Positions 43,660 through 52,445 of a stretch of 64,000 bases of DNA are shown here, in pieces. Below the pieces are notes generated by a model. It saw only the letters and a program-made list of their open reading frames with translations. It ran no database searches and had not been told where the DNA came from. A program made the position numbers and the translations under genes. Source of the stretch: DATLNF01 sp963765815 (GTDB lineage: Bacteria; Actinomycetota; Actinomycetes; BP-191). The DNA lies in the NCBI GenBank assembly GCA_963765815.1, contig CAVXXT010000003.1, positions 248,001 to 312,000 on the forward strand, written 5' to 3'. Every line of letters starts with the position of its first letter. Position 1 is the first letter of the stretch.

Positions 43660-44805
43660 TCAGGCGCGGGTGGGGTCAGTGGGGGCGCGGTCGGCGGAGA
43701 CCTTCTCGCCGGCGACGGTCTCGTAGACGTGGACCAGCTGCTCGGCGACGGCCGGCCAGTCGTACCGGCGTACGACGTCGCGGCCGCGCGTCACCATCTG
43801 CGCGCGGCGAGCGGGATCGGCGAGCACCCCGTCGAGCGCCCCCGCCAGCGCGGCCGGGTCGTCGGGGGTCACCAGCTCGCCGGCGCCGTCGAGCGTCACG
43901 CGGAACGCGTCCAGGTCGCTGGCCACCACAGCGGTCCCGGCCGCCATCGCCTCGAGCAGGACGATGCCGAAGCTCTCGCCGCCGAGGTTGGGCGCGCAGT
44001 AGACGTCGACCGAGCGGTAGAAGCGCAGCTTGTCGGCGTCGCTGACCAGGCCGAGGACCTCGACGCGATGCGCCCACGGACCAGGCGAGCTCCTCGCGCA
44101 GCTCGTCGACGTCGCCCGGACCCGCGACCAGCAGTCGAAGACCGGGCCGCGCCGCCGCCAGCGGGCCGAAGGCCTCGAGCAGCGTCGGCAGGCCCTTGCG
44201 CGGCTCGTCGATCCGGCCGAGGAAGCCGATCGCGCCGTGCTCACCCGGCCAGCCGTCGAACGGCGAGGCCGACGCGAAGCGCGACACGTCGACGCCGTTG
44301 GGGATCAGCAGACACGACCCGCCGAGGTGGTTGACGACGTAGGACCGCGCGGCGGGGCTCACCGCGATGCGCGCGTGGATCTTCTCCAGCGTCGGCTGCA
44401 GCGCGGGCTCGAGCGTCTCCAGCGCGCGCGAGCGGACGACCGACGCGTGGAACGTCGCGACGACCGGGCCGCGCGCCGCCCACAGCGCGAGCATGCGACA
44501 CGCTCGGCGCCAGCGGCTCGTGCACGTGCAGCACGTCGAAGTCGCCCTCGCGCATCCAGCGGCGCGCGCGGACCGGAGCTGCGCGGGCCGAAGGCCAGCC
44601 GAGCGACCGAGCCGTTGTAGCGGACCGGCACGGCGCGCCCGGCGTTGACGACGTACGACGGCAGCTCCGCGTCGGCGTCGAGCGCCGGCGCGAGCACCGA
44701 CACCTCGTGGCCGAGCGACGATCAGCAGTGCGCGAGGTCGTGCACGTGCGCCTGCACGCCGCCGGGGACGTCCCACGTGTAGGGGCAGACCAGCCCGACC
44801 CTCAC
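43660..44805 (-). CDS. pimA: Phosphatidyl-myo-inositol mannosyltransferase PimA (frameshifted in this sequence)
   Basis: A GTG at 44805 overlapping the patA stop begins VRVGLVCPYTWDVPGGVQAH, the PimA hallmark. Downstream pieces in other frames are GHEVSVLAPALDADAELPSY, FDVLHVHEPLAPS, VVATFHASVVRSRALE, IARIAVSPAAR-like text, LLIPNGVDVSRF, FLGRIDEPRKGLPTLLEAFG and NLGGESFGIVLLEAMAAGT, the GT4 donor-binding site. Frame changes lie near 44582, 44497 and 44088, and an in-frame TGA at 44722 suggests a small indel run there. Correction gives about 380 residues, the PimA size. It adds mannose from GDP-mannose to phosphatidylinositol on the cytoplasmic side of the membrane. Confidence 0.88.
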
Positions 44806-45742
44806 GGCGCCGCCCTGCCGGACGCGACGCGGGTCGGACAGCTCGAGGTCGGCCAGCCAGAGCCGCTGCAGCATGTGCCAGTCCTGCGGGTGCTCGCGGA
44901 TGCCGACCTCGAACGCACGCGCGACGTCCTGCGTCATCGCCGCGATCTGACTCGCGTCGTCGCCAGCACCCGACGGGCGGACCTGGTCGTGAGTGCGCAG
45001 GTCCCAGCCGTCCGGCCGGTGAACGACAGCGTGACCGGCAGCAGCGCCGCGCCGGTACGCAGCGCAAGGGCGGCCGGGCCGGCCGGGAAGCGCGTCGCGT
45101 CGCCGAAGAAGTCGACGTCGACGCCGCGCGCGGTGAGGTCGCGGTCGCCGAGCAGGCAGAGCATCCGCCCGGCGCGCAGCCGCTCGACTCGAGCAGCGTC
45201 GAACGGGGCTCGCCTCGCCCCCGGTGAGCGGCAGCACCTCCATGCCGAGCTGCTCGCGGAAGTGCGACGAACCGATCGAAGAGCTGACTCCGGCTCAGCC
45301 GCTCCGCCACGGTCGTGAAGGGCATGCCGGTCAGCGTCAGCCCAGGCGCCGGCCGTAGTCCCAGTTGCCCTGGTGCGGCAGCACCAGGATGACGCCGCGG
45401 CCCTCGGCGTAGCGCCGCGCGCATCGTCGCCTCGTTCGCCATGTGCGTCCGCGCCACGATGTCGTCGTATGGCGTCACGGAGAGCCGGAAGACCTCGCGC
45501 CAGTACCTCGCGTACGACGCGATCCCCGCGGCTGTCACGTCGTCGAGCTCGGCCTCGGTCGCATCAGGTCCCAGGACGCGACGCAGGTTGCTGCGCAGCC
45601 GCGCCACCCCGCTGCCGCCTCGGCGCACGGCGACGTCGGCGCCGAGGTCGAAGGCGCGGCGCGCCACGCCCTCGGGCAGCGCGCGCACGGCGCCCCACCC
45701 GGCGGCGTACCCGAGGTACTGCAGGCGCGGCGGGAGATCCAC
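44802..45742 (-). CDS. patA: PIM acyltransferase (lipid A biosynthesis acyltransferase family, PatA-like; frameshifted)
   Basis: The GTG at 45742 shares a base with the pgsA stop and starts VDLPPRLQYLGYAAGW. The LPLAT family pattern follows: LRSNLRRVLGPDATEAELDD, REVFRLSVTPYDDIVARTHM, VILVLPHQGNWDYG with the catalytic His, then GMEVLPLTGGEASP and MLCLLGDRDLTARGVDVDF. Frame changes near 45423, 45345, 45333, 45270, 45225, 44998 and 44835 are needed. The 941-base span and about 311 residues agree with the family. It is expected to acylate a mannose of PIM at the cytoplasmic leaflet. It sits in the standard order pgsA-patA-pimA. Confidence 0.85.
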
Positions 45743-46354
45743 TACGACGACGCGGCAGCGACGGCCTGCGCGCGCACGAACACCATCCGCTGCGCGATCG
45801 TCACGACCGACGCCACGGCCAGCACCCACAGAAGACCGGCGAGGACGTACGGCACGCCGAGTCCGTCGAGCCCGGTCCCGACCAGCACCAGGATCAGCCG
45901 CTCGGCGCGCTCCGCGATGCCGACGTCGCAGCGCAGCCCCAGCCCCTCGGCGCGCGCCTTCACGTAGGAGATGACCGCCCCGGCGACCAGGCAGAACAGC
46001 GCGAGCCCGGCGAGCCACGGCTGGTCGTCGTCGCCGCGCGCGAAGTGCCAGACGACCGCCGCGAACATGGCGCCGTCGGTCACCCGGTCGAGCGTCGAGT
46101 CGAGCAGCGCGCCCCACACCGTGGCTCCGCCGCGGGCCTTGGCGAGCGCGCCGTCGAGCATGTCGAACAGCACGAAGCCCCACACGACCAGGGTGCCGAC
46201 GAAGAGCCGGCCGGAGCCGAGGACGACGGCACCGCCGATCGCGCCGCAGGTGCCGATGATCGTCAGCCGCGTTGGCCGTCAGCGGGGTCCGCGCGAGACC
46301 GCGGACGACGGGTGCGACGGCCCGTCCGATCGGCGCGCGGGCCTTGTTGAGCAT
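45742..46354 (-). CDS. pgsA: CDP-alcohol phosphatidyltransferase (phosphatidylinositol phosphate synthase; one frameshift)
   Basis: The ATG at 46354 starts MLNKARAPIGRAVAPVVRGL, an amphipathic N-terminus. After a frame change near 46272 comes LTIIGTCGAIGG and then WGFVLFDMLDGALAKARGG with GALLDSTLDRVTDG. Together these form the CDP-alcohol phosphatidyltransferase motif, with all Asp residues and Lys replacing the usual Arg before the Ala-Arg. About six membrane segments are predicted. The 613-base span (1 modulo 3) agrees with one extra base; the corrected length is 203 residues. In actinomycetes this gene position makes phosphatidylinositol phosphate, the first step to PIMs. Confidence 0.87.
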
Positions 46355-46484
46355 GGCGGACACCCTACCGGCGGTCGGCCCTCGCGACCCCGGGGCTTGT
46401 CGGCCCGCGTCGTGCGGGTGGAGAGTCCTCGGCACGTGGCAGTGCCCTCCGGTCCGACGACCGGCCCCAGCCCTGGGAGGAACC

Positions 46485-48601
46485 GTGGCCAGCTCGCCCG
46501 GCAATGTGCGCAACGTCGTCCTGGTCGGCCACTCCGGAGCCGGCAAGACGACCCTCGTCGAGGCCCTCCTCGTGGCGACCGGGGCGCTCACCCGCGCCGG
46601 TCGCGTCGAGGACGGCACCACGACCACAGACTTCGACGACGCCGAGGTCAGACAGCAGCGCTCCGTCTCCCTCGCTCTCGCGCCGATCGAGCACAACGAC
46701 ATCAAGGTCAACCTGCTCGACGCACCCGGGTACGCCGACTTCGTCGGCGACCTGCGGGCGGGACTGCGCGGCGCGGACGCCGCGCTGTTCGTGGTCTCCG
46801 CGGTCGACGGCATCGACGGCGCGACGCGGCATGCTCTGGGACGAGTGCGCCAACGTCGTCGATGCCGCGCGCGGTCGTCATCACGCAAGCTCGACCGTGA
46901 TCGCGCCGACTTCGAGGAGACCGTCGCGCTCTGCCAGCGCGTGCTTCGGCGAGGGCGTGCTGCCGCTCTACCTGCCGCTGCACACCGACGACGAGCAGCG
47001 TCGGCGGCGTCATCGGCCTGCTCTCGCAGCGGGTCTTCGACTACTCGTCCGGCTACGCGCGTCGAGCGTGCTCCCGACCCTGAGCACCTGCCGCTGATCG
47101 CAGGAGGCGCGCAACGAGCTGATCGAGGGGATCATCGCCGAGAGTCCGAGGACGAGACGCTGATGGACCGCTACCTCGCCGGCGAGGACATCGACACGAA
47201 GGTCCTCATCGACGACCTCGAGACGGCGGTCGCCCGCGGCTCCTTCTACCCGGTGCTCGCCACCGCGGCGACGACCGGCTGGGCATGGCCGAGCTGCTCG
47301 AGGTGCTCACCTCGGCCTTCCCGTCACCGCTCGAGCACCCGCTGCCGGCCGTCACCTCGCCTAGCGGCGACCCGCGCGAGCCGCTCGCCTGCGACCCGTA
47401 CGGCCCCCTCGCCGCCGAGGTCATCAAGACGACGACCGACCCGTACGTCGGGCGCGTCTCGCCTGGTCCGGGTGTTCAGCGGCACGCTGCGGCCCGACAT
47501 GGTCGTGCACGTCTCCGGCCACGGCCTCGCCGAGCGGGGCCACGAGGACCACGACGTCGACGAGAAGGTCGGTGCGCTGTCGTCACCGCTGGGCAAGCAC
47601 GCAGCGGCCGGTCACCGAGTGCATCGCGGGCGACATCTGCGCCGTCGCCAAGCTGCAGCGGGCCGAGACCGGCGACACGCTCTCCGACAAGGACAACCCG
47701 CTGCTGATCGAGCCGTGGGAGATGCCCGAGCCGCTGCTGCCCGTCGCGATCGAGGCCACCAGCAAGGCCGACGAGGACAAGCTCGGCACCGGGCTGAACC
47801 GCATCGTCGCCGAGGACCCGACCGTGCGGCTCGAGCGCAACGTCGAGACCCACCAGCTGGTGCTCTGGACGATGGGCGAGGCGCACGCCGACGTGCTGCT
47901 CGACCGGCTCAAGTCGAAGTACGGCGTCAGCGTCACGACCGTCGACGTACGGGTGCCCCTGCGCGAGACGTTCAGCAGCAAGGCCGGCGGGCTGGGCCGG
48001 CACGTCAAGCAGTCGGGCGGGCACGGCCAGTTCGCGGTGTGCACCATCGAGGTCGAGCCCCTGCCCAGCGGCGGGGGCTTCGAGTTCGTCGACAAGATCT
48101 TCGGCGGCTCCGTGCCCAACCAGTTCATCCCGTCGGTCGAGAAGGGCGTCGCGGGCGCAGATGGAGCGCGGCGTCGTCGCCGGCTACCCGCTCGTCGACA
48201 TCAAGGTCGACGCTCACTCGACGGCAAGGCGCACTAGCGTCGACTCCTCCGACATGGCGTTCCAGATCGCCGGCGGGATGGCGCTGAAGGAGGCCGCGAA
48301 GAGCGGCGACGTCGCGCTGCTCGAGCCGGTCCTCGAGATCGGCGTGCTGGTCCCCGATGAGTACGTCGGCGCCGTGATGAGCGACCTGTCGTCACGGCGC
48401 GGGCGGGTATCCGGCACCGAGCCGGTCGGCATCGGCCGCACCCTGGTCCACGCCGAGGTGCCGGAGACCGAGGTCGTGCGCTACGCGATCGACCTGCGGT
48501 CGCTGTCGCACGGCAGCGGCTCGTTCTCGCGGACGTTCGCGCGCCACGAGCCGATGCCGTCGCACCTCGCCGCCAAGGTCGTCACCGCCTCGGGCAGCTA
48601 G
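46485..48601 (+). CDS. Elongation factor G-like protein (EF-G2 type; many frameshifts in this sequence)
   Basis: A GTG at 46485 with a GGGAGG site begins VASSPGNVRNVVLVGHSGAG, with G1 as GHSGAGKTTL rather than the AHVDAGKT of canonical EF-G, and LLDAPGYADFVGDL as G3. Later parts are MLWDECANVVDA, EDETLMDRYLAGEDIDTKVL, EVIKTTTDPYVGRVS, IAGDICAVAKLQRAETGDTL, VETHQLVLWTMGEAHADVLL, KQSGGHGQFAVCTIEVEPLP and SDMAFQIAGGMALKEAAKSG (domains II-V). The frame changes repeatedly between about 46830 and 48220. The length of about 700 residues fits EF-G-like paralogues conserved at this locus in Actinobacteria; the function is unclear, possibly ribosome rescue or a specialised translocase. It is convergent with the HIT gene. 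Confidence 0.83.
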
Positions 48602-49135
48602 CGCGGAGGCCAGGCGGCGGCGAGGGCGGCGCGGCTGTCGGCGAGCAGCTGTGGCAGCACCCGGGTCTGCCCGACGACCGGCATGAAGTTCGTGTCGCCG
48701 CCCCAGCGCGGCACGACGTGCTGGTGCAGGTGCGCGGCGATGCCGGCCCCGGCAACCGCCCCGAGGTTGAGCCCGACGTTGAAGCCCTGCGCACCAGACA
48801 CCTCGCGCAGCGCTCGGATCAGCGCGTCCTGCGTCAGCGCCGCGACCTCCGCGCACTCCTCGGCGGTCAGCTCGTCGAAGTCCGCGACGTGCCGGTAGGG
48901 CACCAGCATCAGGTGACCGGGGTTGTAGGGGTAGAGGTTGAGGACGGCGTACGCCGTCTCCCCGCGAGCGACGATCAGCGCCTCGACGTCGTCGAGCGAC
49001 GTGATGTCGCAGAACGGGCAGCCCTCGCCCTTGCCGTCCCTTGATGTAGGCCAGCCGGTGGGGCATGTAGAGCCGCTGGAACCCGTCCGGATGGCCGACG
49101 CCGGCCTGCTGGTCGTGATCCGCGTTGTCGGTCAC
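48598..49135 (-). CDS. HIT family protein (one frameshift in this sequence)
   Basis: The GTG at 49135 overlaps the thrS stop by 4 bases (GTGA). The N-terminus (DGFQRLYMPHRLAYIKG) is followed, after a frame change near 49041, by EGCPFCDITSLDDVEALIV with a zinc-type CxxC, then LNLYPYNPGHLMLVPYRHVA and the catalytic HLHQHVVPRW (HxHxH). The 538-base span is 1 modulo 3, as one extra base predicts; the corrected length is 178 residues. HIT hydrolases act on nucleotide phosphates or nucleotide-AMP conjugates. The TAG stop overlaps the EF-G-like gene's stop within CTAG, tail to tail. Confidence 0.88.
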
Positions 49136-51162
49136 TCGGCCGGGACCGCCGCGGGCACCTCGACCGGGGAGACCCGCGCAGCGCATGCGGGTCCACGAGC
49201 CGCTGCGCCACCACCGCGAGGATCTCGGCGATCGCGTCGTCGACGGGGACGCCGTTGGCCTGGGTGCCGTCGCGGTAGCGGAACGAGACCGCGCCCGCGG
49301 CGATGTCCTCGGCGCCGGCGATCAGCATGAACGGCACCTTCGGACTTCTGCGCGTTGCGGATCTTCTTCTGCATCCGGTCGTCGCTGGTGTCGACCTCGA
49401 CGCGGATGCCGGCCGCCTTCAGCCGGGCCGCGACGTCGAGCAGGTAGCCGTCGAAGTCGGCGTGCACCGGGATGCCGACGACCTGCACCGGCGCGAGCCA
49501 CGCCGGGAACGCGCCGGCGTAGTGCTCGGTCAGCACGCCGATGAACCGCTCGATCGAGCCGAACTTCGCCGAGTGGATCATCACCGGCTGCTGGCGGGTG
49601 CCGTCGGCGGCCTGGTACTCCAGCTCGAAGCCCTTGGGCTGGTTGAAGTCGTACTGGATGGTCGACATCTGCCAGGTGCGCCCGATCGCGTCCTTGGCCT
49701 GCACGGAGATCTTCGGGCCGTAGAACGCCGCGCCGCCCGGGTCGGCGACCAGCTCGAGACCGCTGTCGATCGCGCACTGCTCGAGCACCGACGTCGCGGT
49801 CGCCCAATCCTCGTCGGAGCCGACGAACTTGTCCGGCTTGCTGTCGTCCCTGGTCGAGAGCTCGAGGTAGAAGTCGCTGATGCCGAAGTCGCTGAGCAGG
49901 CCGAGGATGAAGGTCAGCAGGTGCTTGATCTCTGCCGGCGCCTGCTCCGCGGTGACGTACGAGTGCGAGTCGTCCATGGTGAGGCCCCGGACGCGGGTCA
50001 GGCCGTGCACGACGCCGGACTTCTCGAAGCGGTAGACCGACCCGAACTCGAACAGCCGCAGCGGCAGCTCGCGGTAGGACCGGCCGCGCGACTTGTAGAT
50101 GAGGTTGTGCATCGGGCAGTTCATGGCCTTGAGGTAGTAGTTCGCGCCCTCCATCTGCATGGGCGGGAACATCGTGTCGGCGTAGTACGGCAGGTGCCCC
50201 GACGTGTGGAACAGGCCCTCTTTGGTGATGTGCGGCGTGCCGACGTACTCGAAGCCCTCCTCGATGTGACGTCGGCGTACGTAGTCCTCCATCTCCCGCT
50301 TGAGCACACCGCCCTTGGGGTGGAAGACCGGGAGACCGGAGCCGAGCTCATCGGGGAACGAGAACAGGTCGAGCTCCGCGCCGAGCCTGCGGTGGTCGCG
50401 CTTCTCCGCCTCCTCGAGCATGGTGAGGTGCGCCTTCAGCGCGTCCTTGCTCTCCCACGCGGTGCCGTAGATGCGCTGGAGCTGCTCGTTCTTCTCGTCG
50501 CCGCGCCAGTAGGCCGCGGCCGAGCGCATCAGCTTGAACGCCGGGATGTCGCGAGTAGTAGGCAGGTGCGGGCCGCGGCAGAGGTCCTTCCACTTCAGCT
50601 CGTCGCCGGCGTGGTTGTCGTAGATGGTCAGCTCGCCGGCGCCCACCTCGACAGAGGCGTCCTCGTCCGCCTCGCCGCCCTGACCTTTCAGACCGATCAG
50701 CTCGAGCTTGAACGGCTCGTGGGCGAGCTCGGCGCGCGCGTCATCGTCGGTGACGACCCGGCGCGAGAACGTCTGCCGCTGCCGGGTGATGTCGCTCATC
50801 TTCTTCTCGATGACCGCGAGGTCCTCGGGGGTGAACGGCCGCTCCGGCTTGAAGTCGTAGTAGAAGCCGTCCTTGATCGGCGGCCCGATGCCGAGCAGCG
50901 TGCCCGGGAAGAGCTCCTGCACGGCCTGGGCGAGCACGTGCGCGCAGGAGTGCCGCAGCACCGCGCGACCGTCGTCCGACCCGTAGGTCACGGCCTCGAC
51001 GACATCGCCCTCGGCGACGACGTGCGCGAGGTCGCGCAGCTCGCCGTTGACCCGGGCCACCGCGACGCCGGTCGCGCCCGCGGCCTTGAGCGCTTCTCCG
51101 GCCGTCGTGCCGGCCGCCGCCGAAGCAGGCGATCCGTCGACGGTCAGGGCGAACTCGGCCAC
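49132..51162 (-). CDS. thrS: Threonyl-tRNA synthetase (two compensating frameshifts near the 3' end)
   Basis: I prefer the GTG at 51162 because AGAGGA lies 9 bases upstream; an in-frame ATG at 51183 is the alternative. The product is 676 residues. It has an N-terminal TGS domain, an editing domain with HSCAHVLAQAV, a class II core with MNCPMHNLIYKSRGRSYREL (zinc-binding Cys) and RVRGLTMDDSHSYV, and an anticodon domain. Near 49339 the frame shifts to one carrying VPFMLIAGAEDIAAGAVSF, and near 49185 it returns for the C-terminal VEVPAAVPAE. The total length stays in frame. It charges tRNA-Thr. Confidence 0.92.
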   Translation of the reverse strand: MAEFALTVDGSPASAAAGTTAGEALKAAGATGVAVARVNGELRDLAHVVAEGDVVEAVTYGSDDGRAVLRHSCAHVLAQAVQELFPGTLLGIGPPIKDGFYYDFKPERPFTPEDLAVIEKKMSDITRQRQTFSRRVVTDDDARAELAHEPFKLELIGLKGQGGEADEDASVEVGAGELTIYDNHAGDELKWKDLCRGPHLPTTRDIPAFKLMRSAAAYWRGDEKNEQLQRIYGTAWESKDALKAHLTMLEEAEKRDHRRLGAELDLFSFPDELGSGLPVFHPKGGVLKREMEDYVRRRHIEEGFEYVGTPHITKEGLFHTSGHLPYYADTMFPPMQMEGANYYLKAMNCPMHNLIYKSRGRSYRELPLRLFEFGSVYRFEKSGVVHGLTRVRGLTMDDSHSYVTAEQAPAEIKHLLTFILGLLSDFGISDFYLELSTRDDSKPDKFVGSDEDWATATSVLEQCAIDSGLELVADPGGAAFYGPKISVQAKDAIGRTWQMSTIQYDFNQPKGFELEYQAADGTRQQPVMIHSAKFGSIERFIGVLTEHYAGAFPAWLAPVQVVGIPVHADFDGYLLDVAARLKAAGIRVEVDTSDDRMQKKIRNAQKSEGAVHADRRRRGHRRGRGLVPLPRRHPGQRRPRRRRDRRDPRGGGAAARGPACAARVSPVEVPAAVPAE

Positions 51163-51171
51163 GGTGACGTT

Positions 51172-51177
51172 TCCTCT
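51172..51177 (-). promoter_or_regulatory. Ribosome-binding site that decides the thrS start
   Basis: The site AGAGGA on the minus strand ends 9 bases before the GTG at 51162. It lies inside the coding region if the ATG at 51183 were used, which favours the GTG. Confidence 0.55.
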
Positions 51178-51207
51178 CGACATCCGCCGACGCGGATACG
51201 CCGACCG

Positions 51208-51630
51208 TCAATCGATCCTAGTGGCGGTGCGCCCGGCGAGCCGCGCGACTTTCTCGGCGAGCTCAGCGATCGCGAACGGCTTGGAGAGGTAGTCGTCAGC
51301 GCCGAGTCGCGCGGCGCGCTCCCGGTCCAGCGCGCTGTTGCGCACCGTGCACAGCAGCACCGCCGGGTGCCCGAACACCGCAGGTTCGGCTCGGATGCTC
51401 TCCAGCACGTCCCAGCCGTCGACCACCGGCATCTGCACGTCGAGCACCATCACGGACACCGCGCCCGGTCCCCCGCTGCGCAGAGCCGCGAGCGCCGCCG
51501 GGCCGGACTCGACCCCGAACGCGTCGTGGCCGTCAGCGCGGAGGACCTGCGTGATGAGCAGCCGCAGGTCCTCCGCGTCGTCGACCACGAGCAACCGCGC
51601 ACCCCCGGACCCGTGGGCGCCCGGTGTCAT
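51208..51630 (-). CDS. Single-domain response regulator
   Basis: The 140-residue protein is a receiver domain alone: LLVVDDAEDLRLLITQVL with the acidic pair, VMVLDVQMPVVDGWDVLESI with the phospho-acceptor Asp, VLLCTVRNSALDRERAARLG, and DDYLSKPFAIAELAEKVA with the conserved Lys. It lacks a DNA-binding output domain, so it works by protein contact. Its ATG overlaps the 7-TM gene's stop by 4 bases (ATGA). It is the last gene of the kinase/7-TM/regulator operon on the minus strand. Confidence 0.9.
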   Translation of the reverse strand: MTPGAHGSGGARLLVVDDAEDLRLLITQVLRADGHDAFGVESGPAALAALRSGGPGAVSVMVLDVQMPVVDGWDVLESIRAEPAVFGHPAVLLCTVRNSALDRERAARLGADDYLSKPFAIAELAEKVARLAGRTATRID

Positions 51631-52445
51631 CGCGGGACGACCTCGCGGGAGTCCGCGACGCGCGGGCCAGGGATGACCGCGGAGGGGCGGGGGGCGGCCG
51701 GCACCGCGCCGCGTGAACCCTCGTTCCACGAGCCCACGGCCGCGCCGATGTACAGCGAGCGGACCACCCACAGGAAGTAGAACGCGGCCGGGACAGCGAG
51801 CCAGTCGATGGTCATGCCGTGCGGCTCGAGCTCGTAACGGCCGGTGAGCGCGTAGACGACCCACGCGGCGTGCATCAGGGCGCAGGTGGGGAACACCGCG
51901 GTCAACGACAGGCCCGAGACGGACCATCCGCCGAGCGGGCCGCGGTTGCGCAGCTGGGTGCGCAGCAGGTACCACCCGATCAACGAGTAGAGCGCCACCA
52001 GCAGCAGGTTGGGTGCGAGGGTGGACCGCATCGTGATCCCGCGCCTCGCGACGGTCGCGGTGACGCCGCCGACCATCACCGCGGCGTACGCCGCCGACGC
52101 CCACGGGAGGAGCCGAAGCCACCGGGGAGTACCGCTGACGAACCGGTCCCCGCGACCGCCGACCGTCGCCTCCACGCGCAGGAGGAACCAGGTGATCCCG
52201 GCGGGAGCGCCCATCGCCACCGCGAGCAGCTCGAGCCCGCCCGCCGAGCGGCCGGCGAAGGCGAGATGCAGGCCGTGCTCGAGGTGGTGCGGTCCGCAGG
52301 TGAACGCCATGGTCACCCACGCGACGCCGAAGTGCGACAGGCCCATCTCCGCCCAGCCGCGTCGCAGGTCGACGATCGTGATGAGCCCGTACGAGAGGTA
52401 GACGGCACCAAGGAGCAGGCTGAGGGCGGCGAGCGCGACAGTCAC
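51627..52445 (-). CDS. Seven-transmembrane protein with His-rich motif, sensory operon partner
   Basis: The GTG at 52445 overlaps the kinase stop (GTGA); the protein has 272 residues. I count seven hydrophobic segments: about residues 3-24, 40-62, 70-92, 109-131, 144-162, 177-199 and 212-232. At the end of the second is TMAFTCGPHHLEHGLHLAFA, with four His and one Cys near the membrane face, which could bind a metal or cofactor. A Pro/Arg-rich cytoplasmic tail of 35 residues ends it. No family is recognised. Coupled translation with a histidine kinase and a response regulator argues for a role in signal input or response. Confidence 0.72.
   Translation of the reverse strand: MTVALAALSLLLGAVYLSYGLITIVDLRRGWAEMGLSHFGVAWVTMAFTCGPHHLEHGLHLAFAGRSAGGLELLAVAMGAPAGITWFLLRVEATVGGRGDRFVSGTPRWLRLLPWASAAYAAVMVGGVTATVARRGITMRSTLAPNLLLVALYSLIGWYLLRTQLRNRGPLGGWSVSGLSLTAVFPTCALMHAAWVVYALTGRYELEPHGMTIDWLAVPAAFYFLWVVRSLYIGAAVGSWNEGSRGAVPAAPRPSAVIPGPRVADSREVVPR

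Noticed and set aside
43676..46888. A 1070-residue open frame spanning pgsA, patA and pimA
   Set aside because: It is a chance linkage of pieces of three genes by the frameshifts; domain order and start/stop overlaps define three proteins. The true pimA stop is at 43660 in another frame.
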